DNA of 47,134 nt, from positions 1-47,134 of the forward strand of contig MSXT01000008.1 of NCBI GenBank assembly GCA_002083595.1, given 5' to 3'. The notes under the pieces were generated by a model, which saw only the letters and a list, made by a program, of their open reading frames with translations, did no database searches and was not told where the DNA came from. Source of the DNA: Proteobacteria bacterium ST_bin16. GTDB taxonomy: Bacteria > Pseudomonadota > Gammaproteobacteria > Burkholderiales > Nitrosomonadaceae. Shown here piece by piece: positions 25,814-32,961 of this stretch. The first letter of the stretch is position 1; each line of letters begins with the position of its first letter. Both the position numbers and the translations under genes were made by a program.

Positions 25814-25819
25814 TATAAT
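25814..25819 (+). promoter_or_regulatory. Putative -10 element of the guaBA promoter
   Basis: A perfect TATAAT lies 25 bases before the guaB start codon. I see no good -35 hexamer at 16-18 bases, so the promoter may depend on an activator or on growth-rate control. Confidence 0.5.
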
Positions 25820-25843
25820 GTCGCTTTGCCAAGGATTGTTATC

Positions 25844-27307
25844 ATGCAATTGATTCAAAAAGCACTGACCTTTGATGATGTTCTGTTAATCCCAGCCCAC
25901 TCGACGGTTTTGCCGCGTGATGTCAGCCTGGCAACGCAATTGACGCGTACCATCACCCTCAATCTCCCCGTACTGTCGGCGGCAATGGATACCGTAACCG
26001 AAGCGCCGCTGGCGATTGCCCTGGCGCAGGAAGGCGGCATTGGCATCGTCCATAAAAATATGTCGATCGAAGCGCAAGCCGCGCACGTCGCGCAAGTCAA
26101 ACGTTTCGAGAGCGGTGTGGTCAAGGATCCGGTGACCATTCATCAGAATATGACCGTGCGGGAGGTGCTGGAACTGATACGCCAGCACAAAATATCCGGT
26201 TTGCCGGTTGTGAACGGTAAAAAAGTCGTCGGTATCGTCACCAACCGGGACTTGCGTTTTGAGACCAATCTCGATCAGACGATCAAACATATCATGACGC
26301 CGAAAAGCCGGTTAGTGACAGTCAAGGAAGATACGTCGCGTGAGGCGGTGCTGGCGTTGTTGCATAAACACCGGCTGGAACGCGTTCTGGTGGTCAACGA
26401 ACAGTTCGAGTTGTGTGGATTGATTACCGTGAAGGACATCATTAAAACTTCGGAATATCCGCTGGCGTGCAAGGATGAACAGGAACGGTTGCGGGTCGGG
26501 GCGGCGATCGGCGTCGGGGAGGGCAGTGAGGAACGTGCCATTGCATTGGCGGAAGCCGGTGCCGATGTGATTGTCGTCGATACCGCGCATGGTCATTCGC
26601 AAAGCGTGCTGGACCGTATCGCATGGGTCAAAAAGAATTTACCGTCGGTGCAAGTCATTGGCGGAAATGTGGCGACGGCAGCCGCGGCCAGAGCGCTGGT
26701 CGATCATGGCGCGGATGCGGTGAAAGTGGGTATCGGTCCGGGTTCTATTTGCACCACGCGTATCGTCGCGGGTGTCGGCATTCCGCAGGTCACCGCCATT
26801 CATAATGTTTCCGAAGCGTTAAAAGGGAGCGGTGTGCCGATGATTGCCGATGGCGGTATCCGCTATTCCGGCGATATCGCGAAAGCGCTGGCGGCGGGTG
26901 CGAATACCGTGATGCTCGGCGGATTGTTCGCCGGCACGACTGAAGCGCCGGGCGAGATTGAATTGTTTCAGGGGCGTTCGTACAAAAGCTACCGGGGCAT
27001 GGGGTCGCTTTCCGCCATGCAGCAGGGATCGAGCGACCGCTATTTCCAAGACAAAGAACAGAAAAACAACGACAAACTGGTTCCCGAAGGCGTGGAAGGC
27101 CGGGTTCCATTCAAGGGCAGCATTTCTGCCGTGATCCATCAGTTGATGGGGGGCGTGCGTTCGAGCATGGGTTATCTGGGTTGTGAAACCATCGCCGCGA
27201 TGCACGAAAAAGCGGAGTTTGTCGAAATCACCTCAGCCGGTATCCGTGAATCGCATGTGCACGATGTGCAGATCACCAAAGAAGCGCCTAACTATCACGT
27301 CAAATAA
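25844..27307 (+). CDS. guaB: GuaB, inosine-5'-monophosphate dehydrogenase
   Basis: The 487-residue enzyme oxidises IMP to XMP with NAD+, the committed step to GMP. The TIM-barrel begins LIQKALTFDDVLLIPAHS and is interrupted by a CBS pair (about 95-205). The catalytic loop GPGSICTTR contains the active-site Cys, followed by the flap and the potassium-site region. The start ATG 25844 has AAGGA nine bases ahead. The longer in-frame extension to 25826 has none. guaA follows after 12 bases, the standard guaBA operon, so IMP to XMP to GMP is encoded as a unit. No purine-repressor operator is identified. Confidence 0.97.
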   Translation: MQLIQKALTFDDVLLIPAHSTVLPRDVSLATQLTRTITLNLPVLSAAMDTVTEAPLAIALAQEGGIGIVHKNMSIEAQAAHVAQVKRFESGVVKDPVTIHQNMTVREVLELIRQHKISGLPVVNGKKVVGIVTNRDLRFETNLDQTIKHIMTPKSRLVTVKEDTSREAVLALLHKHRLERVLVVNEQFELCGLITVKDIIKTSEYPLACKDEQERLRVGAAIGVGEGSEERAIALAEAGADVIVVDTAHGHSQSVLDRIAWVKKNLPSVQVIGGNVATAAAARALVDHGADAVKVGIGPGSICTTRIVAGVGIPQVTAIHNVSEALKGSGVPMIADGGIRYSGDIAKALAAGANTVMLGGLFAGTTEAPGEIELFQGRSYKSYRGMGSLSAMQQGSSDRYFQDKEQKNNDKLVPEGVEGRVPFKGSISAVIHQLMGGVRSSMGYLGCETIAAMHEKAEFVEITSAGIRESHVHDVQITKEAPNYHVK

Positions 27308-27319
27308 GAATTCTCCTCC

Positions 27320-28882
27320 ATGCATCAGAAAATCCTCATCTTGGACTTTGGTTCGCAGTACACGCAACTGATTGCGCGGCGTGTGCGTGAAACGAACGTC
27401 TATTGCGAATTGCATCCGTATGATGCCGATCCGGAATTTATCAAAGCTTTTGCACCCAGCGGAATTATTCTTTCCGGCGGTCCTGCCTCAGTAACTGAAG
27501 ACGAAACACCGCGTGCGCCGCAAGTCGTATTTGAGCTGGGCGTGCCGGTGTTGGGTATCTGCTACGGTATGCAAACGATGGCGGCGCAGTTGGGCGGTAC
27601 GGTTGAAAATGCCGCGGTGCGCGAATTCGGTTATGCCGAAATACAGACGACGCAACACGGCGCGTTATTCCAAGACATTAAAGATCGTGCCAGTGCGGAC
27701 GGAAGCAACGTGTTGGATGTCTGGATGAGTCATGGTGATGCGGTGATCGCATTACCAACCGGATTTAAGGTGATGGCGTGTAATGCAGCCACGCCGATTG
27801 CGGCGATGGCGGATGACAAACGCCGTTTTTACGGCATCCAGTTCCACCCCGAGGTGACGCATACGCTGCAAGGCAAAGCGATCATCGAGCGGTTTGTGCA
27901 TGGTATCTGCGGCATCGGGCACGACTGGAATATGCCGGATTATGTCGAGGAAGCGATCGGTAAAATTCGTGCGACGGTGGGTAACGATCAGGTTATTCTG
28001 GGTTTATCCGGCGGAGTGGATTCCTCGGTGGCGGCGGCATTGATCCATCGTGCCATCGGCGATCAGCTGACTTGCGTGTTTGTCGATAATGGCTTGCTGC
28101 GCGCCAATGAAGCCAAGCAGGTAATGGAGACTTTTGCTAAAAGTCTCGCGGTTAAAGTGACTCATGTCGATGCCAGCCGTGATTTCTATCGCAGTCTTAC
28201 CGGTATCACCGATCCGGAAGCCAAGCGGAAAATTATCGGCCGGGAATTTGTCGAAGTATTTCAGTGTGAATCGGCCAAAATCAGCGACGCCAAGTGGCTG
28301 GCACAAGGCACGATTTATCCCGACGTGATCGAATCCGCGGGCGGAAAAACCAAGAAAGCGCATACCATCAAGTCACATCACAATGTCGGCGGGTTGCCGG
28401 AGACGATGCACCTGAAATTGCTCGAACCGTTGCGTGAACTGTTCAAGGATGAAGTGCGCGAATTGGGTTTAGTGCTCGGTTTGCCGCGCGATATGGTTTT
28501 CCGCCACCCGTTTCCTGGTCCCGGTTTGGGCGTGCGCATTCTGGGCGAAGTGAAATACGAATACGCCGAATTATTAAGACAGGCCGATCACATTTTTATC
28601 GAAGAATTGCAGCATTCCGGCTGGTACGAAAAAACCTCGCAAGCGTTCGCGGTGTTTCTGCCGGTTAAATCCGTCGGCGTGATGGGAGACGGACGTACCT
28701 ACGAATATGTTATTGCGCTCAGAGCCGTGCAAACCCAGGATTTCATGACCGCCAACTGGGCGGAACTGCCGTATTCGTTACTCAGCAAGGTTTCCAACCG
28801 TATCATCAACGAAATTCGCGGCATCAACCGCGTCGTCTACGATATATCCGGTAAGCCACCGGCTACCATCGAATGGGAATGA
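27320..28882 (+). CDS. guaA: GuaA, GMP synthase (glutamine-hydrolysing)
   Basis: The 520-residue enzyme converts XMP to GMP using ATP and glutamine. The N-terminal class I glutamine amidotransferase domain (about 1-195) has the nucleophile Cys in GICYGMQTMA and the His-Glu pair in FHPEVTHT. The ATP pyrophosphatase domain has the PP-loop GLSGGVDSSVAA. The C-terminal dimerisation domain ends in KPPATIEWE, the usual GMP synthase terminus. It is the second gene of the guaBA operon and ends ahead of a clear terminator. Confidence 0.98.
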   Translation: MHQKILILDFGSQYTQLIARRVRETNVYCELHPYDADPEFIKAFAPSGIILSGGPASVTEDETPRAPQVVFELGVPVLGICYGMQTMAAQLGGTVENAAVREFGYAEIQTTQHGALFQDIKDRASADGSNVLDVWMSHGDAVIALPTGFKVMACNAATPIAAMADDKRRFYGIQFHPEVTHTLQGKAIIERFVHGICGIGHDWNMPDYVEEAIGKIRATVGNDQVILGLSGGVDSSVAAALIHRAIGDQLTCVFVDNGLLRANEAKQVMETFAKSLAVKVTHVDASRDFYRSLTGITDPEAKRKIIGREFVEVFQCESAKISDAKWLAQGTIYPDVIESAGGKTKKAHTIKSHHNVGGLPETMHLKLLEPLRELFKDEVRELGLVLGLPRDMVFRHPFPGPGLGVRILGEVKYEYAELLRQADHIFIEELQHSGWYEKTSQAFAVFLPVKSVGVMGDGRTYEYVIALRAVQTQDFMTANWAELPYSLLSKVSNRIINEIRGINRVVYDISGKPPATIEWE

Positions 28883-28929
28883 TTAAATGTCCTGCATTGC
28901 CTGACGATGATTTGTAAAAACGGCCACAG

Positions 28930-28953
28930 AACCCGCTTAAATGCGGGTTTTTT
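28930..28953 (+). terminator. Rho-independent terminator of the guaBA operon
   Basis: AACCCGC (28930-28936) and GCGGGTT (28943-28949) form a stem around a six-base loop and run into six T residues. Confidence 0.9.
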
Positions 28954-29132
28954 GTTATTTCTGCTTGGTATTGCGTAAGTTGTAAGGAATCTCGGGACTG
29001 GTTACAGAAAGATTGCCTGATTCTTAAAGCATTCAAACCTAACGGCGCCTTGCGATGTGGTATAAAATCAAGCCGGGAAGCTGCTTATTTTCATTCAGTG
29101 GCTTTGTGATCTAATCATTAGAAGGAATCAAC

Positions 29133-29456
29133 ATGTCTCAACCACTTTCTATGCTTATTGTCGTTGTTGCGCTGCTGCAAGGTTGTGTTACCTCCAAAGA
29201 GGTGTTTCTGGCCGATGGTACCAAAGGGCATAACATCAACTGCGGCGGTTCTGGAATGAACTATAGCAGCTGCCTTGAGAAAGCGGGCGAGGTCTGTGGC
29301 ACGCGCGGGTATCACTTGTTGAATCAGCAGGGTGAAGTTGTTCCTTTCTCTCGGGCAATCCGTGAATTGGGCGCAAACACACAATCGTCATCGGTTGGAT
29401 ATTCGACAACTTCCGGCGCAATAGTCACTCGTAATCTATTGATCAAATGTAAATAA
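29133..29456 (+). CDS. Small lipoprotein of unknown function
   Basis: The 107-residue protein has a short signal peptide and the lipobox LLQGC (Cys18), predicting a lipidated periplasmic protein. The mature part contains GTKGHNINCGGSGMNYSSCLEKAGEVCGTRGY. Three cysteines and the AGEVCGTRGY segment resemble small enterobacterial-type lipoproteins in which a 'C...A...CG..GY' pattern recurs. I cannot assign a function. It has AGAAGGA at good spacing before ATG 29133. A 49-codon gene follows after 13 bases. Confidence 0.75.
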   Translation: MSQPLSMLIVVVALLQGCVTSKEVFLADGTKGHNINCGGSGMNYSSCLEKAGEVCGTRGYHLLNQQGEVVPFSRAIRELGANTQSSSVGYSTTSGAIVTRNLLIKCK

Positions 29457-29469
29457 ATTGGGGTAACTT

Positions 29470-29619
29470 ATGAAAGTTGAAGTGACGGTTGAACTCGAGA
29501 TAAGTCTGCATAAAACCAGTATTGCAGACATTAAGAAATTACTGGAAGAAATGATGGACCCAAAAAAGTTTGACGCCTTGGAAGCGATCAGAATAAAAGA
29601 TGTAAAAATAGGCGGATAG
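29470..29619 (+). CDS. Small acidic/basic protein of 49 residues
   Basis: ATG 29470 with GGGG upstream opens a 49-codon frame: MKVEVTVELEISLHK, then a helix ADIKKLLEEMMDPKKFDALEAI, then RIKDVKIGG. The pattern beta-helix-beta with alternating Lys/Glu looks like a genuine small soluble protein rather than chance. It follows the small lipoprotein by 13 bases and may be in the same transcript. I do not recognise a family. Confidence 0.5.
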   Translation: MKVEVTVELEISLHKTSIADIKKLLEEMMDPKKFDALEAIRIKDVKIGG

Positions 29620-29768
29620 ATTTTCTTTCAGTCCTAATTCGAAAAATGAAGAGGCTGCATACGGTTCAGAATTTCCGGACAGTTAAATAAAGTTAAATTT
29701 CTCTTAATGCGATGTCGTGCGCTATGATGACCAGCAATCATAGTATTTAATGCTCAACTGACAATAGG

Positions 29769-32258
29769 ATGGGAATGGAACGGGAATTCAAGAAGCCGGT
29801 TAGCTGGCTCGGGGGCAGGGATCTTCTGACCAGTCTCAAAAGCATTATTTCTTCTACAGTGAATGGCGAGAAGCAAGATTCCAGAGATTGGATGTTTGCC
29901 GAAACCATTCCGGTAACACGCTGCGATAGTAAGAAACAAGAGTCATACTGGTTTGATTACATTGCGGATACCGGGGACGGCATGAGCGCGGTCTATAACG
30001 TCGCGTATCTGTGCATGAGCGATCTCTGGCTTAACAGTGAAGTGCCGGGTAAAGATCAAATCTCGTTATCCCCAGTCGAAGGCTATGTTCTTCAATTACC
30101 GCGCGGTGAGTTTTTATTTGTCGGCGGCGATACGGCTTACCATGTGGCCGATGTCGCTTCGCTCAAAGAGCGGTTCCAGACGCCTTTTAATTGGGCCTAC
30201 CTGGACATCAGTGCTGCTACAGGGAAAAAGGTTGAGCAACGTCCGATTTTCGGTATACCGGCCAATCATGATTATTATGATGCGTTGGATGGTTTTAACC
30301 GGCAGTTCTGTGAACCGATCAGCAAAAATCTTCAGGCGAATGTGCGCGAGCAAGAAGATCTGCAAGATCCTCAGTTGGGTCTGTACGGATTCACGCGGAT
30401 GCAAAAAAGCAGTTATGTCGCGCTGGAATTGCCTTTTGGCTGGAAATTATGGGGATTTGATGCACAAAATGGCAAAATGGATAAGCGGCAGCAGGCTTTT
30501 TTTGTATCGACCTTTTGCGAAGATCTGGTAATCAGTGGTGAATTATTTGATGAACAAAAGCAAACGGATGTGCAAAAAGCTTTGCAAGCTGCAATACCCG
30601 GTAAATTAATTGTCGCAACGCCCGAACCCAGTACGGTCTTTGGCAAGCGTGCCGCTGATGATGCGCCGATGACGAAATCGTTTAAGCATTTGGGATTGGA
30701 ACCTGGTTTTCTGTATGACGGTAAACTGAGCAGCAACAAATGCCGCTTGGATATTTCGGGTGATACGCATCATTACGCGCGTTACTGGGGTAACAAAAAT
30801 GAGAATGGCGAATCTGGCAATTACGCTTCCGTGGTTGCTGGCGGCGGTGGCGCATTTCTGCACCCGAGTCATACCGATGTTGGTGAAATCAAGAAACAAC
30901 AGACTTATCCGGCTGAGTTGGACTCGCATCGCGAAATCACACGGAGAATTCTGAATCCATGGAATATTCTTTGGCGTGGTAGTGTTGGATTAATCGGTGC
31001 CATCGTGGCTTTAGTGACTTATTTTGCAGTAACTATTCCGCAAAGCACTTCGTCCTTATTCAGGTATTTCTTGGATAATTTACCTGCACTCGATGCAGAT
31101 CAGTATTTTCTGGAACGTATCCAGCAAGCGCTTTTTATTTCTCATACAAATCCACATTTTGAATTCTCATATGTACTCGATCTGGTTTACATCGTTCTAT
31201 TCATTGTTTTCTTGATTGCATGGAAGAGGATGAGCGTACCGGGGTTATCAAAAGTCAAATACAGTGACTCGCAGGATGAATGGGAGCGGTTCCGTATGGC
31301 ATTCCTCGTACCCGTTTCTTTATGGATAATTCCGTTACTATTTCTGGTGCTTTGGCCTAGAGAATTATCTCCCGCTTCTTTCCAAGCTTCATGGTTGATC
31401 GGTTTGTTTGTATTAGCAGCGCTGCTGCTATTTGATCTGGGTCGTAGCTACAGCGATGTTTTATCGGATCGGTCCAAAATCCGGCATCAAACTGGGTGGG
31501 ATTCTTTTCCTTTATGGGTATTGAATGTGATGGGGATTGTTTGTATCGCATTTGGTTTTTTGCATTACGGTGTTTACAAGGCATCCGTGATGAGTTTTGA
31601 TTTGCTGGCAATTATTCTCTGGTCCTTAGTCATAGCCGGTTTTACCTTATTTCCATTTTTTGATACGGATAAGCTCGGTATCGCTAAAACCAATAGAGCT
31701 AAGTTTCTGGCGATAGGTTTCTGGCATGCGCTACTGCAAATTTCGATACCGGTTTGTTTGGCGCTGTATGCTGATGATTATATTCAGTGGTTAATAATTT
31801 GCACGGTGACAATCGCGATTACCTTGGCCGCCGGTTTCTTGTTTACCCATGAGTGTTTGACCAAAAATTTTTCACCGGAAATTCAGAAAAAAATCGGTAA
31901 TGGCATGTTGATGGCATGGGTTGTCATCGGAATGGCCGTATTTTTTGCGGCGACGCGGGGTGAGCCTGTTCCTGTGGATGGTTGGCGTTTGCTGATGGCT
32001 TTGCTATCGGGCGCGATTTTCAGCTGTATTTGGCTAGGCTGGTATTTCGCGGTATCGCTAGCGTTCAATTGCCATAACGGCGAGGCCGGAGGAGGAGCGA
32101 GGTCTGAACGCTATCGCCACATTATTCGCTTTAAGTTGACCGAAAATACATTGACCGGTTATGTCATCGGCATTGATACTCCCATGACAGACCTCAAGAC
32201 ACAGGTGCCTAAATTCCGTTTAGTGGATGTATTTACGCTACAGGCAAAGAACGAGTAA
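29769..32258 (+). CDS. Metallophosphoesterase fused to a polytopic membrane domain
   Basis: The 829-residue protein has an N-terminal calcineurin-like phosphoesterase domain (about 55-375), with DTGDG (67-71), GGD (119-121), PANHDYYD (164-171) and GDTHH (331-335). It lacks the exact DxH first motif, showing DTGDG instead. About ten membrane helices follow (from 402 to about 780). A soluble C-terminal tail (NCHNGEAGGGARSERYRHIIRF...TLTGYVIGID) appears to be a family signature. Similar long 'metallophosphoesterase' membrane proteins occur in scattered bacteria without a known substrate. The metal-binding face is predicted cytoplasmic. ATG 29769 and ATG 29775 are both possible starts. It faces a small membrane protein gene convergently. 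Confidence 0.75.
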   Translation: MGMEREFKKPVSWLGGRDLLTSLKSIISSTVNGEKQDSRDWMFAETIPVTRCDSKKQESYWFDYIADTGDGMSAVYNVAYLCMSDLWLNSEVPGKDQISLSPVEGYVLQLPRGEFLFVGGDTAYHVADVASLKERFQTPFNWAYLDISAATGKKVEQRPIFGIPANHDYYDALDGFNRQFCEPISKNLQANVREQEDLQDPQLGLYGFTRMQKSSYVALELPFGWKLWGFDAQNGKMDKRQQAFFVSTFCEDLVISGELFDEQKQTDVQKALQAAIPGKLIVATPEPSTVFGKRAADDAPMTKSFKHLGLEPGFLYDGKLSSNKCRLDISGDTHHYARYWGNKNENGESGNYASVVAGGGGAFLHPSHTDVGEIKKQQTYPAELDSHREITRRILNPWNILWRGSVGLIGAIVALVTYFAVTIPQSTSSLFRYFLDNLPALDADQYFLERIQQALFISHTNPHFEFSYVLDLVYIVLFIVFLIAWKRMSVPGLSKVKYSDSQDEWERFRMAFLVPVSLWIIPLLFLVLWPRELSPASFQASWLIGLFVLAALLLFDLGRSYSDVLSDRSKIRHQTGWDSFPLWVLNVMGIVCIAFGFLHYGVYKASVMSFDLLAIILWSLVIAGFTLFPFFDTDKLGIAKTNRAKFLAIGFWHALLQISIPVCLALYADDYIQWLIICTVTIAITLAAGFLFTHECLTKNFSPEIQKKIGNGMLMAWVVIGMAVFFAATRGEPVPVDGWRLLMALLSGAIFSCIWLGWYFAVSLAFNCHNGEAGGGARSERYRHIIRFKLTENTLTGYVIGIDTPMTDLKTQVPKFRLVDVFTLQAKNE

Positions 32259-32285
32259 ATTACGCATTATCTTTGATCAGATGGG

Positions 32286-32307
32286 AGCCGTGTTATCCCA
32301 CGGCTTT
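32286..32307 (+). terminator. Weak hairpin terminator after the metallophosphoesterase gene
   Basis: AGCCGTG (32286-32292) and CACGGCT (32299-32305) form a seven-base stem with a six-base loop, followed only by a short T run. Confidence 0.45.
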
Positions 32308-32354
32308 CGTATTGAGAATGTGTTGAGAGCAGCGGTGCCGTTTGGCTTTGTGCT

Positions 32355-32834
32355 TCATTGAAAGCCAAAAATCTTTAAGAATGTAATTAAGATCAGTACC
32401 ACCGTCAAAATGAAAACGACTCGAGACATCAACTGATAGATTGCTCTTCTGGTGACTATTTCTTGATGGTATTGAGCATCGATTTCGTGCATTTCGTTTC
32501 TAAGTTTCCGGAATGGCGGCCCCATGATATCGAGGCATCGAAGCAGCACCATGGCGACGATGGCGTAAGACACCATTTCAATTTTCAGCATATAAGCCAA
32601 AATACTGCCGCTTTCCTTGGGGCCGATCAACGTGAACAGCATACCGATGACAACCGCCAGCATGACGGAAACGTGCGTTAGCAGTGCGGAACTTTTGGTA
32701 TCGATAATGACCATATCGTGCAGGATATGATTGATGTGATTGATGTCTTTTCTCACATCGGCAAACTTTCTTTCATCTTCCTCATTTAAAGACAAAAGCG
32801 CTTTAAAAACTTTATCAACCAGATCGTACATCAT
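32355..32834 (-). CDS. Small membrane protein, PycTM/SLATT-like two-helix pattern
   Basis: The 159-residue protein has an N-terminal charged helix (about 12-42), then DTKSSALLTHVSVMLAVVIGML leading into a hydrophobic helix, a second helix (about 78-98), a charged amphipathic region (about 105-130) and a third helix near the C-terminus (about 137-157). The 'DTK-x-x-x-LL' entry into a hydrophobic segment recalls membrane effector domains of the PycTM/SLATT type, found in nucleotide-signalling defence systems, but no nucleotide cyclase is adjacent, so this is only a resemblance. It is convergent with the metallophosphoesterase gene (97 bases between stops). Confidence 0.55.
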   Translation of the reverse strand: MMYDLVDKVFKALLSLNEEDERKFADVRKDINHINHILHDMVIIDTKSSALLTHVSVMLAVVIGMLFTLIGPKESGSILAYMLKIEMVSYAIVAMVLLRCLDIMGPPFRKLRNEMHEIDAQYHQEIVTRRAIYQLMSRVVFILTVVLILITFLKIFGFQ

Positions 32835-32961
32835 CGGACTGCCTCCGCTTTTTTTATCGTAGATGTACTATATGACATCTAGCGTTATATAAACAGAGAT
32901 AGTTGTAAAGTTATAACAATCTGAAAATATTATTATTTGCCCCGATGCAAAAAATAATTGC

